From: Myroides odoratus DSM 2801
GTDB taxonomy: Bacteria; Bacteroidota; Bacteroidia; Flavobacteriales; Flavobacteriaceae
Reading direction: 5' to 3'
DNA length: 64,000 nucleotides
NCBI RefSeq assembly: GCF_000243275.1
Contig: NZ_CM001437.1
Coordinates: 2,286,490 to 2,350,489, forward strand
Shown here: one piece after another, positions 1 to 8,849 of the stretch
How positions within the stretch are numbered: position 1 is the first letter of the stretch
How the letters are laid out: each line of letters begins with the position of its first letter
The notes under the pieces: generated by a model
The model's database searches: none
Told to the model about the DNA's origin: nothing
The model's input: only the letters and a program-made list of their open reading frames with translations
Position numbers and translations under genes: made by a program

Positions 1-1
1 C

Positions 2-736
2 TCTTCAACTGCGACGAATTTCATGGCGATCAACATTGGGTATCTCATGAATCTTACGGTGCCTCGTTCTGGAGAAGTTTCTCGCGCGTTAGTACTGCAA
101 AAATACCAACAAATTCCCTTTGACAAGAGTTTTGGAAGTATTGTTTCTGAACGCGTAGTTGATTTAATTTGCTTGTTACTTTGTGTGTTTACTGCGCTTA
201 TTTTGCAGTATGATGTACTCAAGGACTTCTTATTGCAATATGTTCCCGTGGATCAATTGATGTGGCTAGGACTGCTAGCTGTTGCAGGATTTGCACTTGT
301 GGTTGTTGTATTTATGTATGTAACCTGGAAGCCCATTACTTTTGTCAAACAAAAGCTTAAAGGGTTGGTTGAGGGAGTAAATAGCATTTTTAAAATGCCG
401 ACGAAAGTAGAATTCTTATTCTTTACGTTAGTTATCTGGTTTGGGTATATCGCTACGTTTTACTTTGGTACGTTGGCCTTAGCAGAAACGAGTGTATTGA
501 CCTTTCCGATGATTATGTCGGCCTTTGTGGCGGGAAGTTTTGCCGTATCCTTTACCAATGGCGGTTTTGGAGCTTTCCCCTTACTACTAGCAGAGTTATT
601 GGTCTTGTACCATATTTCTACTGTTGCAGGAACCGCCTTTGGTTGGATTCTGTGGACAACGCAAACGGCTATCGTCGTTGTTTTAGGTGCATTGTCTTTC
701 TTTTTATTACCTCTATATCACACAAGAAGAAGATAA
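2..736 (+). CDS. Lysylphosphatidylglycerol synthase TM-region (UPF0104/YbhN-like) membrane protein, 5' truncated by window edge
   Basis: The frame is open from base 2 through the first ATG at 23, so the true start is probably outside the window. About 244 residues are visible. The segment around the motif GEVSRALVLQKY, followed by SERVVDL, matches the conserved core of the LPG-synthase transmembrane family, where an ER-x-x-D follows a GE-x-x-R. At least five hydrophobic helices follow, including a Gly-rich one (TNGGFGAFPLLL). Full-length relatives have about 320 residues, so roughly the first quarter is missing. The family acts in the inner membrane, but its substrate outside true MprF proteins is usually unknown. 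The gene converges on the receptor gene with a gap of only 2 bases and no obvious terminator. Confidence 0.8.
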   Translation, partial: SSTATNFMAINIGYLMNLTVPRSGEVSRALVLQKYQQIPFDKSFGSIVSERVVDLICLLLCVFTALILQYDVLKDFLLQYVPVDQLMWLGLLAVAGFALVVVVFMYVTWKPITFVKQKLKGLVEGVNSIFKMPTKVEFLFFTLVIWFGYIATFYFGTLALAETSVLTFPMIMSAFVAGSFAVSFTNGGFGAFPLLLAELLVLYHISTVAGTAFGWILWTTQTAIVVVLGALSFFLLPLYHTRRR

Positions 737-738
737 GA

Positions 739-3090
739 TTACATTCTTCCTAGTTCTTCTTCGTATGCATTTGCTCTTTGCTTCACTTTCAAGGTGCTAT
801 GCCCTAGTTTATAACTCGCTGAAAAGCGAATCGCGCGATTGTCCCAATTATTTTGAAAGCGCTGCATGGCTTCTGTCGTTTCTTTATATGTGGAATACAC
901 GCTGTTTAACACATTGCTCAATTGAAGGGACAATTCTAGTTTTTTGTCAACTAAGAGATATTTTACATTCAGGTTTAAGTCGGCATACGCCTTGGAATGA
1001 AAATTATCGGATACGCCTTTAAAACTCTGGGTGTAATTAAATCCTGCAAATAACGTTTGGGCAGTATTCAAAATAAAATCATTGGAGGTTGAAAAATAAG
1101 CCGCTGTTCCTTTTACTCGTTCTTCATTTTCTAAAACTGGAACTGCAGAAGAGTAAGTCAAGGTGAATTCATTCGAGCTGTTCCACCACGATGTTGGCTT
1201 AAAGTAGATACTTTCTGATAAACCAATTTCTTTTACATCGACATAATTCATCCAAATGTAATTGTAGTTTTTAGTTTCGGCATCAATCTGAGAGACTTGT
1301 GAAATACCATCTTTCATTTGGCTGTAATACAACTTAGATTCTAATTTTTTATAGGTATAAATGAATTCTAAATTAGTGGTATAGGCCGGTTTTAAGAAGG
1401 GATTTCCCTCGTGATAGCTGTACGCATTATACGTAGAACGCGTAGGGTTTAAACTCTCAAAATTAGGTCGGTTAATTCGTCTCGCATAATTGAATCCCAA
1501 CGTTTGGTCTTCTTTCAATTGATATTGGATATAAAGCGTAGGGAAAAACTTGACATAGTTATTTCTATTGGTTTGATCTAATGCTGAGGCATATCCTTTC
1601 GTTTGGGTAGCCTCTACGCGTAAACCTGCTTGAAGTGTCAAGGCCTCTAACCAAGTTTTAGTCCCTGAAACATAAACAGCCTGATTGTTTTCGGTATAAT
1701 CAAATTGGTTGTTTTGTACGCCAGAAGGAAGAGTTGAATTGTAAATCAGCAATTTATTTTTTGTTTTTGAAGTAGCAAGCTTCGCCCCTACATTAAAAGT
1801 AAAATCTTGAAAGGGCAGATCTACATCTAATTTTCCGATATAATTGTCAATGGTATTTTGATTGTCATTTCCTCCTTGTAGCAAACTGTTGGGAATGCTT
1901 TGATGCAAAGGATTAAGGGTTTCGGATGTGAAATTTCTGAAACTCGGCTGATCACTGCTGATGTAATCTAGATCTAATGTCAATTTTTTTCCTAAAGTAT
2001 CTAGTTTAATTTCATTAAAGTAGGATAGAATAAAACGGTCTGATTTGGATTGTTCCTTAGAGTCTTCTGTAATATAAGAATGAATCCCATTTGGATTTAA
2101 ACGCGTGGTTTTACCTTCCATAATTCCTTTGAAATCATAGTTGTTTTTGGCCAATTTAATTCCCATTTCCCAGTTTTTACTCCATTGGTACGAGAGATCA
2201 AAATTGAGGTTGTGGTAGTTGTTTTTACCATCAGTTGTCGCTCTGCTTTCCCAAGTTTCATCTGTATAGAATAAATCATTACTCCAAGTTCGAAGAAAGC
2301 GTGCATCGCCAAAATTGGCCGTTGCTTTGGCTTTCCATCTTTTTTGGTTTAGATTAAAACCCGCATTGTAACGCAGCGTATTTCGCTTGCCACGTTGATA
2401 GGTGGAACCTACCGTTGCATTCCAGGTGTCTTTAGGTGTTTTTTTAGTTACAATATTGATGATACCACTATTTCCTTCCGCTTCATATTTAGCTGGAGGG
2501 GTAGTAATCACTTCAATACTTTTTAAATCAGCACTACTGATGCTTTCTAAATAACGCGTAAGTTCATCTCCTGATAAATAGGTTGGTCGATCGTCAATTA
2601 ATACCAAGACCTGATTTTTGCCAACAATGGAAATACCAGACGGAGAAACCTGAACGCCAGGGGTTACTTTTAAAGCTTCTAATGCATTGCCACCTGTACC
2701 GACTACCGCAGATTCTAGATTAAAAACCAAACGATCAATTTTGCGTTCTACTAAACGTTTCTGCGCAACAATTTGCACTTCTTCGAGAAGTTTATTTGTC
2801 TCAATGCTAATCTTACCTAAGTCAGTATCTTGGGTAAGTTCAAGATCCAGTTGATAGACTTCTTGGTTGTATTGGTGTAGCGACAATTGGTAGGAAGCTG
2901 GTGCTAGGGCGAGGGTAAAACGACCGAGGTCTTCCGTATAGGTTTGAATGAGTTCTTGTGATTGTTTATTGATGAACCGTACAGTTGTAAATTCAGTAGG
3001 TTGCTCTCCTTCATAAATCTGCCCTGTTACTTGAACAGTTTGACTAAATGAGAAAAAAGAAATCAAAAAAAAGAGGATGCTGTATTTCAT
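739..3090 (-). CDS. TonB-dependent receptor-like outer membrane beta-barrel protein
   Basis: The 783-residue protein has a signal peptide (about residues 1-16, ending FSFSQ). A carboxypeptidase-regulatory-like beta-sandwich follows (about 18-95), then a plug-like domain (about 110-215) with ALKVTPGVQV, IDDRPTYLSGDEL and GNSGIINIVTKK. The rest is a long aromatic-rich beta-barrel of the outer-membrane beta-barrel family. I see no clear TonB box. Such proteins take up bulky ligands or serve envelope roles; the ligand cannot be read from sequence. The gene stands alone and is divergent from the LytS/LytTR pair, which could be its regulator (inference from position only). Confidence 0.85.
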   Translation of the reverse strand: MKYSILFFLISFFSFSQTVQVTGQIYEGEQPTEFTTVRFINKQSQELIQTYTEDLGRFTLALAPASYQLSLHQYNQEVYQLDLELTQDTDLGKISIETNKLLEEVQIVAQKRLVERKIDRLVFNLESAVVGTGGNALEALKVTPGVQVSPSGISIVGKNQVLVLIDDRPTYLSGDELTRYLESISSADLKSIEVITTPPAKYEAEGNSGIINIVTKKTPKDTWNATVGSTYQRGKRNTLRYNAGFNLNQKRWKAKATANFGDARFLRTWSNDLFYTDETWESRATTDGKNNYHNLNFDLSYQWSKNWEMGIKLAKNNYDFKGIMEGKTTRLNPNGIHSYITEDSKEQSKSDRFILSYFNEIKLDTLGKKLTLDLDYISSDQPSFRNFTSETLNPLHQSIPNSLLQGGNDNQNTIDNYIGKLDVDLPFQDFTFNVGAKLATSKTKNKLLIYNSTLPSGVQNNQFDYTENNQAVYVSGTKTWLEALTLQAGLRVEATQTKGYASALDQTNRNNYVKFFPTLYIQYQLKEDQTLGFNYARRINRPNFESLNPTRSTYNAYSYHEGNPFLKPAYTTNLEFIYTYKKLESKLYYSQMKDGISQVSQIDAETKNYNYIWMNYVDVKEIGLSESIYFKPTSWWNSSNEFTLTYSSAVPVLENEERVKGTAAYFSTSNDFILNTAQTLFAGFNYTQSFKGVSDNFHSKAYADLNLNVKYLLVDKKLELSLQLSNVLNSVYSTYKETTEAMQRFQNNWDNRAIRFSASYKLGHSTLKVKQRANAYEEELGRM

Positions 3091-3264
3091 GTTTATTTGT
3101 TTGAGACAAATATGCGAAGGCGTTGTTACCTAGTGTTTTTTTTTATACCAACGAATCTTTTTTTCCGATGAGAAGTTGGTCGGATATTTTACGACATTGG
3201 TCGAAGAATAGCTTTTCGTTTTGTTTTTACTTGTACCTTTAATGCATGTTTTAGCAAATCAATT

Positions 3265-4311
3265 ATGACAAAGAAGCAAATTAGTGCCATTCATCTTGTG
3301 TTTTGGGTTATTTTTATTCTTCGCACTGCCACGCGTTTTGATTATGATACGTTGCAGTTTGAATTTGCTTTTTGGAGAGAAGAGAGTGAACAGGCTGTAT
3401 TTCGATTTTACCCTATCGTTTTTACGTTGCTAAGCGCCATTGTTTTTTATTTTAATTATTGGTATGTAATTCCCAAATTCATTGGATCCAAAAAATTTGG
3501 ACGTATTGTATTGGGAGTCGTTTTGATTTATAGTCTTTTTATTGGATTGCGTTATTTTGTGGAAGAATATCTCTTGAATCTCTTTTTTGGATTTACGAAT
3601 TACAGTCCCGTTTTACCCGCTTCGTTTTATATTGTTGACAATTTATACTTTGCGAGTCTTTGTATTATTCCCTCGATTACCATTTGGTTGATTGTGCAGT
3701 TTGTCCAATCCCAAAAGGAAAAAACAGAAGCGGTACAATTGAAAACAGAAGCGGAAATTAATTTTTTAAAGTCTCAAGTTAATCCACATTTTATCTTTAA
3801 TACCATGAATAATATTTATTATTTAGTGTATCAAAAATCGGATTTAGCGTTGAGTGCGATTGAAAAATTAAGTCATTTGATGCGTTATGTAACCTATGAA
3901 AGTCAGCAGCAAACAGTATCCTTAGAAGCGGAAATCGAGTATATTGAAAATTATATTGAGTTGGAGTGTATGCGAATACAAGGAGAGAAGTATATTAAAA
4001 TAAAAAAAGAAATTCAACAACCTCAATTGCAAATTCCGCCACTTTTATTGTTGCCTTTTGTTGAAAATGCTTTTAAACACGGGGAGGTAACGGATCCAAA
4101 TCATCCTTTTTTAATTACCATTACTCAAAACGAGTATACCCTAGTTTTTCAATCGAGTAATAAAGTGAATAGTTATCAAAAAGATAAGCAACAAGGAATT
4201 GGAATAGAGAATATAAAAAAGCGACTGGCTTTGCATTTTCCAGCACAACACACCTTGACGATTCAACAAACGGAAACGTCGTATTTTTGTAACCTAACAA
4301 TTGAATTATGA
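3265..4311 (+). CDS. LytS/YehU-type sensor histidine kinase
   Basis: The 348-residue inner-membrane protein has four predicted N-terminal helices (about 10-25, 48-69, 80-98, 126-147) and a short linker. The His_kinase domain (PF06580 type) follows: phospho-acceptor motif QVNPHFIFN with His175, N-box VENAFKHG at 266-273 and G-box GIGIENIKKRL from 311. There is no separate periplasmic sensor domain, so sensing is probably within the membrane part. The stop overlaps the response-regulator start by 4 bases (ATGA), a sign of translational coupling. Confidence 0.93.
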   Translation: MTKKQISAIHLVFWVIFILRTATRFDYDTLQFEFAFWREESEQAVFRFYPIVFTLLSAIVFYFNYWYVIPKFIGSKKFGRIVLGVVLIYSLFIGLRYFVEEYLLNLFFGFTNYSPVLPASFYIVDNLYFASLCIIPSITIWLIVQFVQSQKEKTEAVQLKTEAEINFLKSQVNPHFIFNTMNNIYYLVYQKSDLALSAIEKLSHLMRYVTYESQQQTVSLEAEIEYIENYIELECMRIQGEKYIKIKKEIQQPQLQIPPLLLLPFVENAFKHGEVTDPNHPFLITITQNEYTLVFQSSNKVNSYQKDKQQGIGIENIKKRLALHFPAQHTLTIQQTETSYFCNLTIEL

Positions 4312-5036
4312 ATCAAATCCGCTGTTTTATTTTAGATGATGAGCCCATGGCGATTTCACTTTTGATGGAATATGCTAAAAAGATTCCTCAATTGTTGTTG
4401 GTTGGTTCTAGTACTTCAGCCTTGGAAGCTCTGAAGTTTTTTGAAGAAGAAACCATTGATTTGTTGTTCATCGATATTCAAATGCCTGAATTGACAGGGT
4501 TGCAAATTATGGATATTTTAGGCAATCGAACCAAGTATATCGTCACGTCTGCTTATAGTGAATATGCCTTAAAAGGATATGAATATCAAGTGTTGGATTA
4601 TTTGTTGAAACCCATTTCGTTTGAGCGTTTTTACAAGAGCGTTCAAAAGGCGAAAGAATATTTTCAACCTGTTGTTCAACCAAGTACTCCTGCTAGCTCA
4701 GCGCCACCAATAAAAGGAGATGCCGATTTCTTATTTGTCAAAACGGATGGAAAGCTAATTAAAATATTTTTGAAGGATTTACTTTTTGTCGAAGGATTAA
4801 AAGACTATTTGTGCTTACATTTAAGATTGGAAAAAATCATTATCCTCGATACGTTTCTTGAATTAGGAAAGAAATTGCCGTCCGATGATTTTATGCGGGT
4901 TCATAAATCGTATGTTGTGCGTTTGGATCAGATTGATACCATTGAGCGCAATCGAATTTTTATCAACGATAAAATTATTCCCATCGGCAAAACCTATGTG
5001 GACCATTTTCAACAATGGGTGAAGGAACATCATTGA
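4308..5036 (+). CDS. LytTR-family response regulator
   Basis: The 242-residue cytoplasmic protein has a REC domain at about 4-118, with acidic pair D11/D12, phospho-acceptor Asp56 in FIDIQMPE and conserved Lys101 in LLKPISF. A short Ser/Pro/Ala linker follows at about 122-135, then a C-terminal LytTR DNA-binding domain (about 140-240) with FMRVHKSYVV. It is coupled to the upstream kinase by a 4-base overlap and is its cognate partner. Targets are unknown; the divergent beta-barrel gene is the obvious candidate. Confidence 0.94.
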   Translation: MNQIRCFILDDEPMAISLLMEYAKKIPQLLLVGSSTSALEALKFFEEETIDLLFIDIQMPELTGLQIMDILGNRTKYIVTSAYSEYALKGYEYQVLDYLLKPISFERFYKSVQKAKEYFQPVVQPSTPASSAPPIKGDADFLFVKTDGKLIKIFLKDLLFVEGLKDYLCLHLRLEKIIILDTFLELGKKLPSDDFMRVHKSYVVRLDQIDTIERNRIFINDKIIPIGKTYVDHFQQWVKEHH

Positions 5037-5056
5037 GAAGAGTAACCCCCAAACCA

Positions 5057-5629
5057 ATGAATACACTATTTAATTTTGACATTCACCCCAAAGGAGCGAT
5101 ATCGCAAGCATTTCTCGATAGTGGGATCTATACTTTTCAAGCAGCTACCGCCTATATTTGCGGTTTACCTTATGGTCGAAACGCCAATAAAGCTGACTTA
5201 CTTTCCTTTTTTGCTGATGGTAAAGGGACTTGCAGTACCAAACATGCGGTTTTAAAACAAGTGGCTGAAGAAAATGGCTATACCGACTTGCACTTAATTC
5301 TTGGGATATTTAAGATGAATGGACAAAATACGCCTTTGGTAGGCGATACTTTGGCTCAATACCAACTCGATTATATTCCTGAAGCACATACCTATTTAAA
5401 ATACAAGAATCAGCGTTTTGACTTTACGCGAACGGGGGCTTCTCCAGCAGATTTTCAATCGGATTTATTAGTCGAATATGAGATACAAGCTAATGAAATC
5501 GGAGCCTATAAAGTGCGAGTTCACCAAGAATTTATGGCTCAATGGCTTCAAGCAAATCAAGATATTCCCTATGCTACAACTGAAATTTGGGCGATACGAG
5601 AACAGTGTATTCAAGATTTATCTGTTTAG
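5057..5629 (+). CDS. Transglutaminase-like (cysteine-protease-fold) domain protein
   Basis: I place the start at ATG 5057, giving 190 residues. The longer frame begins at 5015 inside the response-regulator gene and adds 14 unconvincing residues. A putative catalytic Cys sits in GKGTCSTKHAVL at the head of a helix. A later His in PEAHTYLKY and Asp in RFDFTRTG give the C-H-D order of transglutaminase-like proteins. There is no signal peptide, so it is cytoplasmic. It lies just after the LytTR gene and may be co-transcribed, but has no evident functional link. The fold assignment is from motif order only. Confidence 0.6.
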   Translation: MNTLFNFDIHPKGAISQAFLDSGIYTFQAATAYICGLPYGRNANKADLLSFFADGKGTCSTKHAVLKQVAEENGYTDLHLILGIFKMNGQNTPLVGDTLAQYQLDYIPEAHTYLKYKNQRFDFTRTGASPADFQSDLLVEYEIQANEIGAYKVRVHQEFMAQWLQANQDIPYATTEIWAIREQCIQDLSV

Positions 5630-5715
5630 TTTTTTACATCAACACGCCTAATTTTTCTTTTTTATAGCTGTATTTATAGCTAAAAAGAGGGAATTCAAAT
5701 CTAAACTTTTAATTG

Positions 5716-5723
5716 TAAATTTG
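5716..5723 (+). promoter_or_regulatory. Candidate -7 promoter box of radA
   Basis: The sequence TAAATTTG matches the Bacteroidota -7 consensus TAnnTTTG and lies 29 bases before the radA ATG. No convincing -33 TTTG is seen at the usual spacing. Confidence 0.4.
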
Positions 5724-5752
5724 AGATTTAGAATTTAAAAGTAGAAGGTCGT

Positions 5753-7123
5753 ATGGCAAAAGTAAAAACCGCTTTTTTCTGTCAAAGTTGTGGTGCTCAA
5801 TCTCCCAAATGGATGGGGCAATGTCCTACTTGTAAGGAATGGAATACGCTGGTAGAGGAGGTGATTCAAAAAGAAGAGAAAACAGCATGGAAGGCCGTTA
5901 GTTCGAGTGCATCCTCTTCAAAACGTATAGCAAAACCTTTAAAAGTAAAGGAAATTGACAGCGCAGAGGAAATCCGCATGAATACCTTGGATGGGGAATT
6001 GAATCGCGTGTTAGGTGGTGGATTAGTCCCTGGATCGATGGTTTTACTAGGAGGGGAACCCGGAATTGGAAAAAGTACGTTGCTTTTGCAAATTTCTTTG
6101 CGTTTACCTTTTAAAGTACTTTATGTTTCTGGAGAAGAAAGTCAGAAGCAAATCAAAATGCGTGCAGAACGCATCAATCCCAATAATGAAAATTGTTATA
6201 TCTTAACAGAAACCAATACCCAAAATATCTTTCGTCAGATTGAAGAAATTCAGCCAGATGTGTTGATTATTGACTCTATTCAAACCTTGCATACGGATTA
6301 TATTGAATCCTCTGCAGGAACAGTTTCTCAAATTAAAGAATGTACAGCAGAACTGACGAAGTTTGCCAAAGAGACTGGTACTCCCGTGTTGATTATTGGG
6401 CATATTACCAAAGATGGAAGTATTGCTGGTCCGAAAATGTTGGAACATATGGTAGATACTGTGTTGCAATTTGAAGGAGATCGCAATCACGTGTACCGTA
6501 TTTTACGTGCCAATAAAAACCGCTTTGGATCTACGGCTGAATTGGGCATTTACGAAATGCAAGGCAGTGGATTGAGAGAAGTTTCCAATCCATCAGAAAT
6601 TTTAATTTCCCATAAAGACGAAGAATTATCGGGAACAGCGATTGCTGCAACTTTAGAGGGGATGCGTCCCTTGATGGTAGAGGTGCAATCGTTGGTCAGT
6701 ACAGCAGTCTATGGAACGCCACAACGCAGTGCTACAGGATATAATCTGAAGCGATTGAATATGTTGTTGGCGGTATTGGAAAAAAGAGCAGGATTCCGCT
6801 TAGGACAGAAAGACGTTTTCTTAAATATTACAGGAGGAATATCGGTTGATGACCCTGCCATTGATTTAGGAGTAGTCGCTGCAATTCTCTCTTCAGATCA
6901 AGATATATCCATTCAAAAAGGAGTGACTTTTGCTGGAGAAGTAGGGCTTTCAGGAGAGATCCGACCGATTAATCGCGTGGATCAACGCATTCAAGAAGCG
7001 GAGAAATTAGGTTTTTCGGAGATACTTGTTTCCAAATACAACAAGATTTCATACACGGGAACAGGAATAAAAGTTATTTTAGTAACGAAGATCGAGGATG
7101 TGGTAGAACATCTCTTTGGATAA
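5753..7123 (+). CDS. radA: DNA repair protein RadA (DnaB-like branch-migration helicase)
   Basis: The 456-residue length is typical. An N-terminal C4 zinc finger has Cys10, Cys13, Cys24 and Cys27. The RecA-like ATPase core has Walker A GEPGIGKST (about 102-110). The RadA-specific KNRFG motif is present in RANKNRFGSTAELG. The C-terminal Lon-protease-like domain (about 280-456) lacks the catalytic Ser, as usual for RadA. RadA drives branch migration during recombinational repair in the cytoplasm. It has its own candidate promoter and is followed after 20 bases by a DUF4139 gene. Confidence 0.97.
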   Translation: MAKVKTAFFCQSCGAQSPKWMGQCPTCKEWNTLVEEVIQKEEKTAWKAVSSSASSSKRIAKPLKVKEIDSAEEIRMNTLDGELNRVLGGGLVPGSMVLLGGEPGIGKSTLLLQISLRLPFKVLYVSGEESQKQIKMRAERINPNNENCYILTETNTQNIFRQIEEIQPDVLIIDSIQTLHTDYIESSAGTVSQIKECTAELTKFAKETGTPVLIIGHITKDGSIAGPKMLEHMVDTVLQFEGDRNHVYRILRANKNRFGSTAELGIYEMQGSGLREVSNPSEILISHKDEELSGTAIAATLEGMRPLMVEVQSLVSTAVYGTPQRSATGYNLKRLNMLLAVLEKRAGFRLGQKDVFLNITGGISVDDPAIDLGVVAAILSSDQDISIQKGVTFAGEVGLSGEIRPINRVDQRIQEAEKLGFSEILVSKYNKISYTGTGIKVILVTKIEDVVEHLFG

Positions 7124-7143
7124 AAATTGAAAAAAAAAGTAGC

Positions 7144-8811
7144 ATGAGAAAAGGAATAATTTTAGCGATGACGTTAAGTGCTATTAGTATGTGGGCGCAA
7201 AAACCCGTCTATACTAAGGCGAATTTAGAAAGTGCCCGGGTGTATTACGATGGGGCAGAATTAACTCAAAATGCAACCATTACATTACCCAAAGGGTTAT
7301 CTGAAGTAGTAATCACCAATGTTTCGGATCAATTGATGGAAAATACGATTAAAGTAGGTTCTATCAATGAGGTAACGGTGATGTCTGTACAATTTTCCAA
7401 TGCCTATATTGAAGAATATGACAATGTGAATAATTCCCCTTTAATGAAACCGTTACGCGATAGTATTGCAGCAGCAGAACTAAAATTGGAGAAAATAACT
7501 AATGCAATAAACGCGGATACTCAAACCATTAATTTATTGGATCGTACAAGTGCAAGCGAAACATTTACAAGTTTTGGGTTTACTGATGTGACTAAATGGG
7601 TAGAATACTACGGAAAGAAACGTCAAGAACTGCAAAATGCTGTATTCTTAAAGAAAAAGGAGAAAGTAGTGATTGAAGCCAAATGGAATGATTTGAAGGG
7701 ACAATTAACGCTTGGTGGGGATAAATCAGAGCGCATCAGTCGCGGAAAACTTATTGTACAAGTGATGAATGGGAGAGAAGGAAATGTTCCTTTCCGAATT
7801 AACTATGCCACCAATCAAGCGCAATGGGTTCCTTCGTATGATTTGCGTATTGATAAAATAAACGCGCCAATTAAGATGATGTATAAAGCCCAAGTGGTGC
7901 AAACTTCGGGTATTGATTGGCGTAATGTAAGATTGAGTTTGACTTCAGGTAAATTAAACCAAAATTATACCATTCCGACTTGGAATACTTGGTTTGTTCA
8001 ATATGAAAACGATAGGGGAGAAATACGTATCATGGAGAGAATGGCTCAAGGTGATGCAGGGGTGAGTGCAAGTTATGAAACAGCTTCTATGAGCCGCAAA
8101 GATGTAAGAAAAAACCAAGGCTATGTCGCTGCTTTAGATGAGGTGTCTTATGAAAATAGACAAACACTGGCAGAGTATACAACAGTAAATCAGAGTGAAT
8201 TGAATGTAACCTTTGACATTGCAATTCCGTATTCGATTTTAAGTAATGGCAAACGCCACAGTGTTGATTTGAACACGTTTGATATTAGCGGAGACTATAA
8301 GTTCTATACTGCACCAAAATTAGATGCTAATGCGTATTTAGTTGCGGAAATAAAGGATTATGGGAAACACAATTTATTATCAGGACAAGCCAATGTGATT
8401 TATGATGGTATGAATATCGGACAAACGTATTTATCTACTGAAAATACAGAAGAGAAATTGCGTCTGAACATTGGAAAAGATCCTAATATTTCAATTAGTC
8501 GTACGTTGATTTCAGATAAATCAGGAACGAAAACACTATCATCGAAAAAAGAGCAAACGTTCACGTATGAGATTACAATCAAAAACAATAAAAAAGAAGC
8601 AGTTGCTATTCAAGTAGAAGACCAATATCCAATCAGTACGGATAATTCGATTGAGATTACATTAAACGAATCGCCAAAAGGAAAAGTGGACGAGGAGAAA
8701 GGTTTAGTCACATGGGACGTTCAATTGCAACCTAACGAAGTTAAAAAAGTACGTATGAGTTACTTAATTAAATACAGTAAGGATAAAAACCTAGAAAATA
8801 TCAGCTATTAG
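7144..8811 (+). CDS. DUF4139 domain-containing (mucoidy-inhibitor MuiA-like) secreted protein
   Basis: The 555-residue protein has a signal peptide (1-18, ending SMWAQ). An N-terminal DUF4140-like region (about 25-130) is followed by a helical linker and a large DUF4139 beta-rich domain (about 200-550), with features such as NYATNQAQWVPSYDLRI and TYEITIKNNKKE. These proteins are exported and of unknown biochemical role; some homologues affect mucoidy. It lies close behind radA and is probably read through from it. A strong hairpin ends transcription just after the stop. Confidence 0.85.
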   Translation: MRKGIILAMTLSAISMWAQKPVYTKANLESARVYYDGAELTQNATITLPKGLSEVVITNVSDQLMENTIKVGSINEVTVMSVQFSNAYIEEYDNVNNSPLMKPLRDSIAAAELKLEKITNAINADTQTINLLDRTSASETFTSFGFTDVTKWVEYYGKKRQELQNAVFLKKKEKVVIEAKWNDLKGQLTLGGDKSERISRGKLIVQVMNGREGNVPFRINYATNQAQWVPSYDLRIDKINAPIKMMYKAQVVQTSGIDWRNVRLSLTSGKLNQNYTIPTWNTWFVQYENDRGEIRIMERMAQGDAGVSASYETASMSRKDVRKNQGYVAALDEVSYENRQTLAEYTTVNQSELNVTFDIAIPYSILSNGKRHSVDLNTFDISGDYKFYTAPKLDANAYLVAEIKDYGKHNLLSGQANVIYDGMNIGQTYLSTENTEEKLRLNIGKDPNISISRTLISDKSGTKTLSSKKEQTFTYEITIKNNKKEAVAIQVEDQYPISTDNSIEITLNESPKGKVDEEKGLVTWDVQLQPNEVKKVRMSYLIKYSKDKNLENISY

Positions 8812-8820
8812 TTTAAAAGT

Positions 8821-8849
8821 AAAAAGCCACGCTAAGCGTGGCTTTTTTT
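8821..8849 (+). terminator. Bidirectional intrinsic terminator
   Basis: The arms AGCCACGC (8825-8832) and GCGTGGCT (8836-8843) enclose a TAA loop. There is an A-run before and a T-run after. It serves the DUF4139 gene and the convergent flippase gene. Confidence 0.9.

Noticed and set aside
687..1022. 111-codon plus-strand frame
   Set aside because: It is antisense to the barrel gene's 3' end, has no motif and starts inside the membrane-protein gene.
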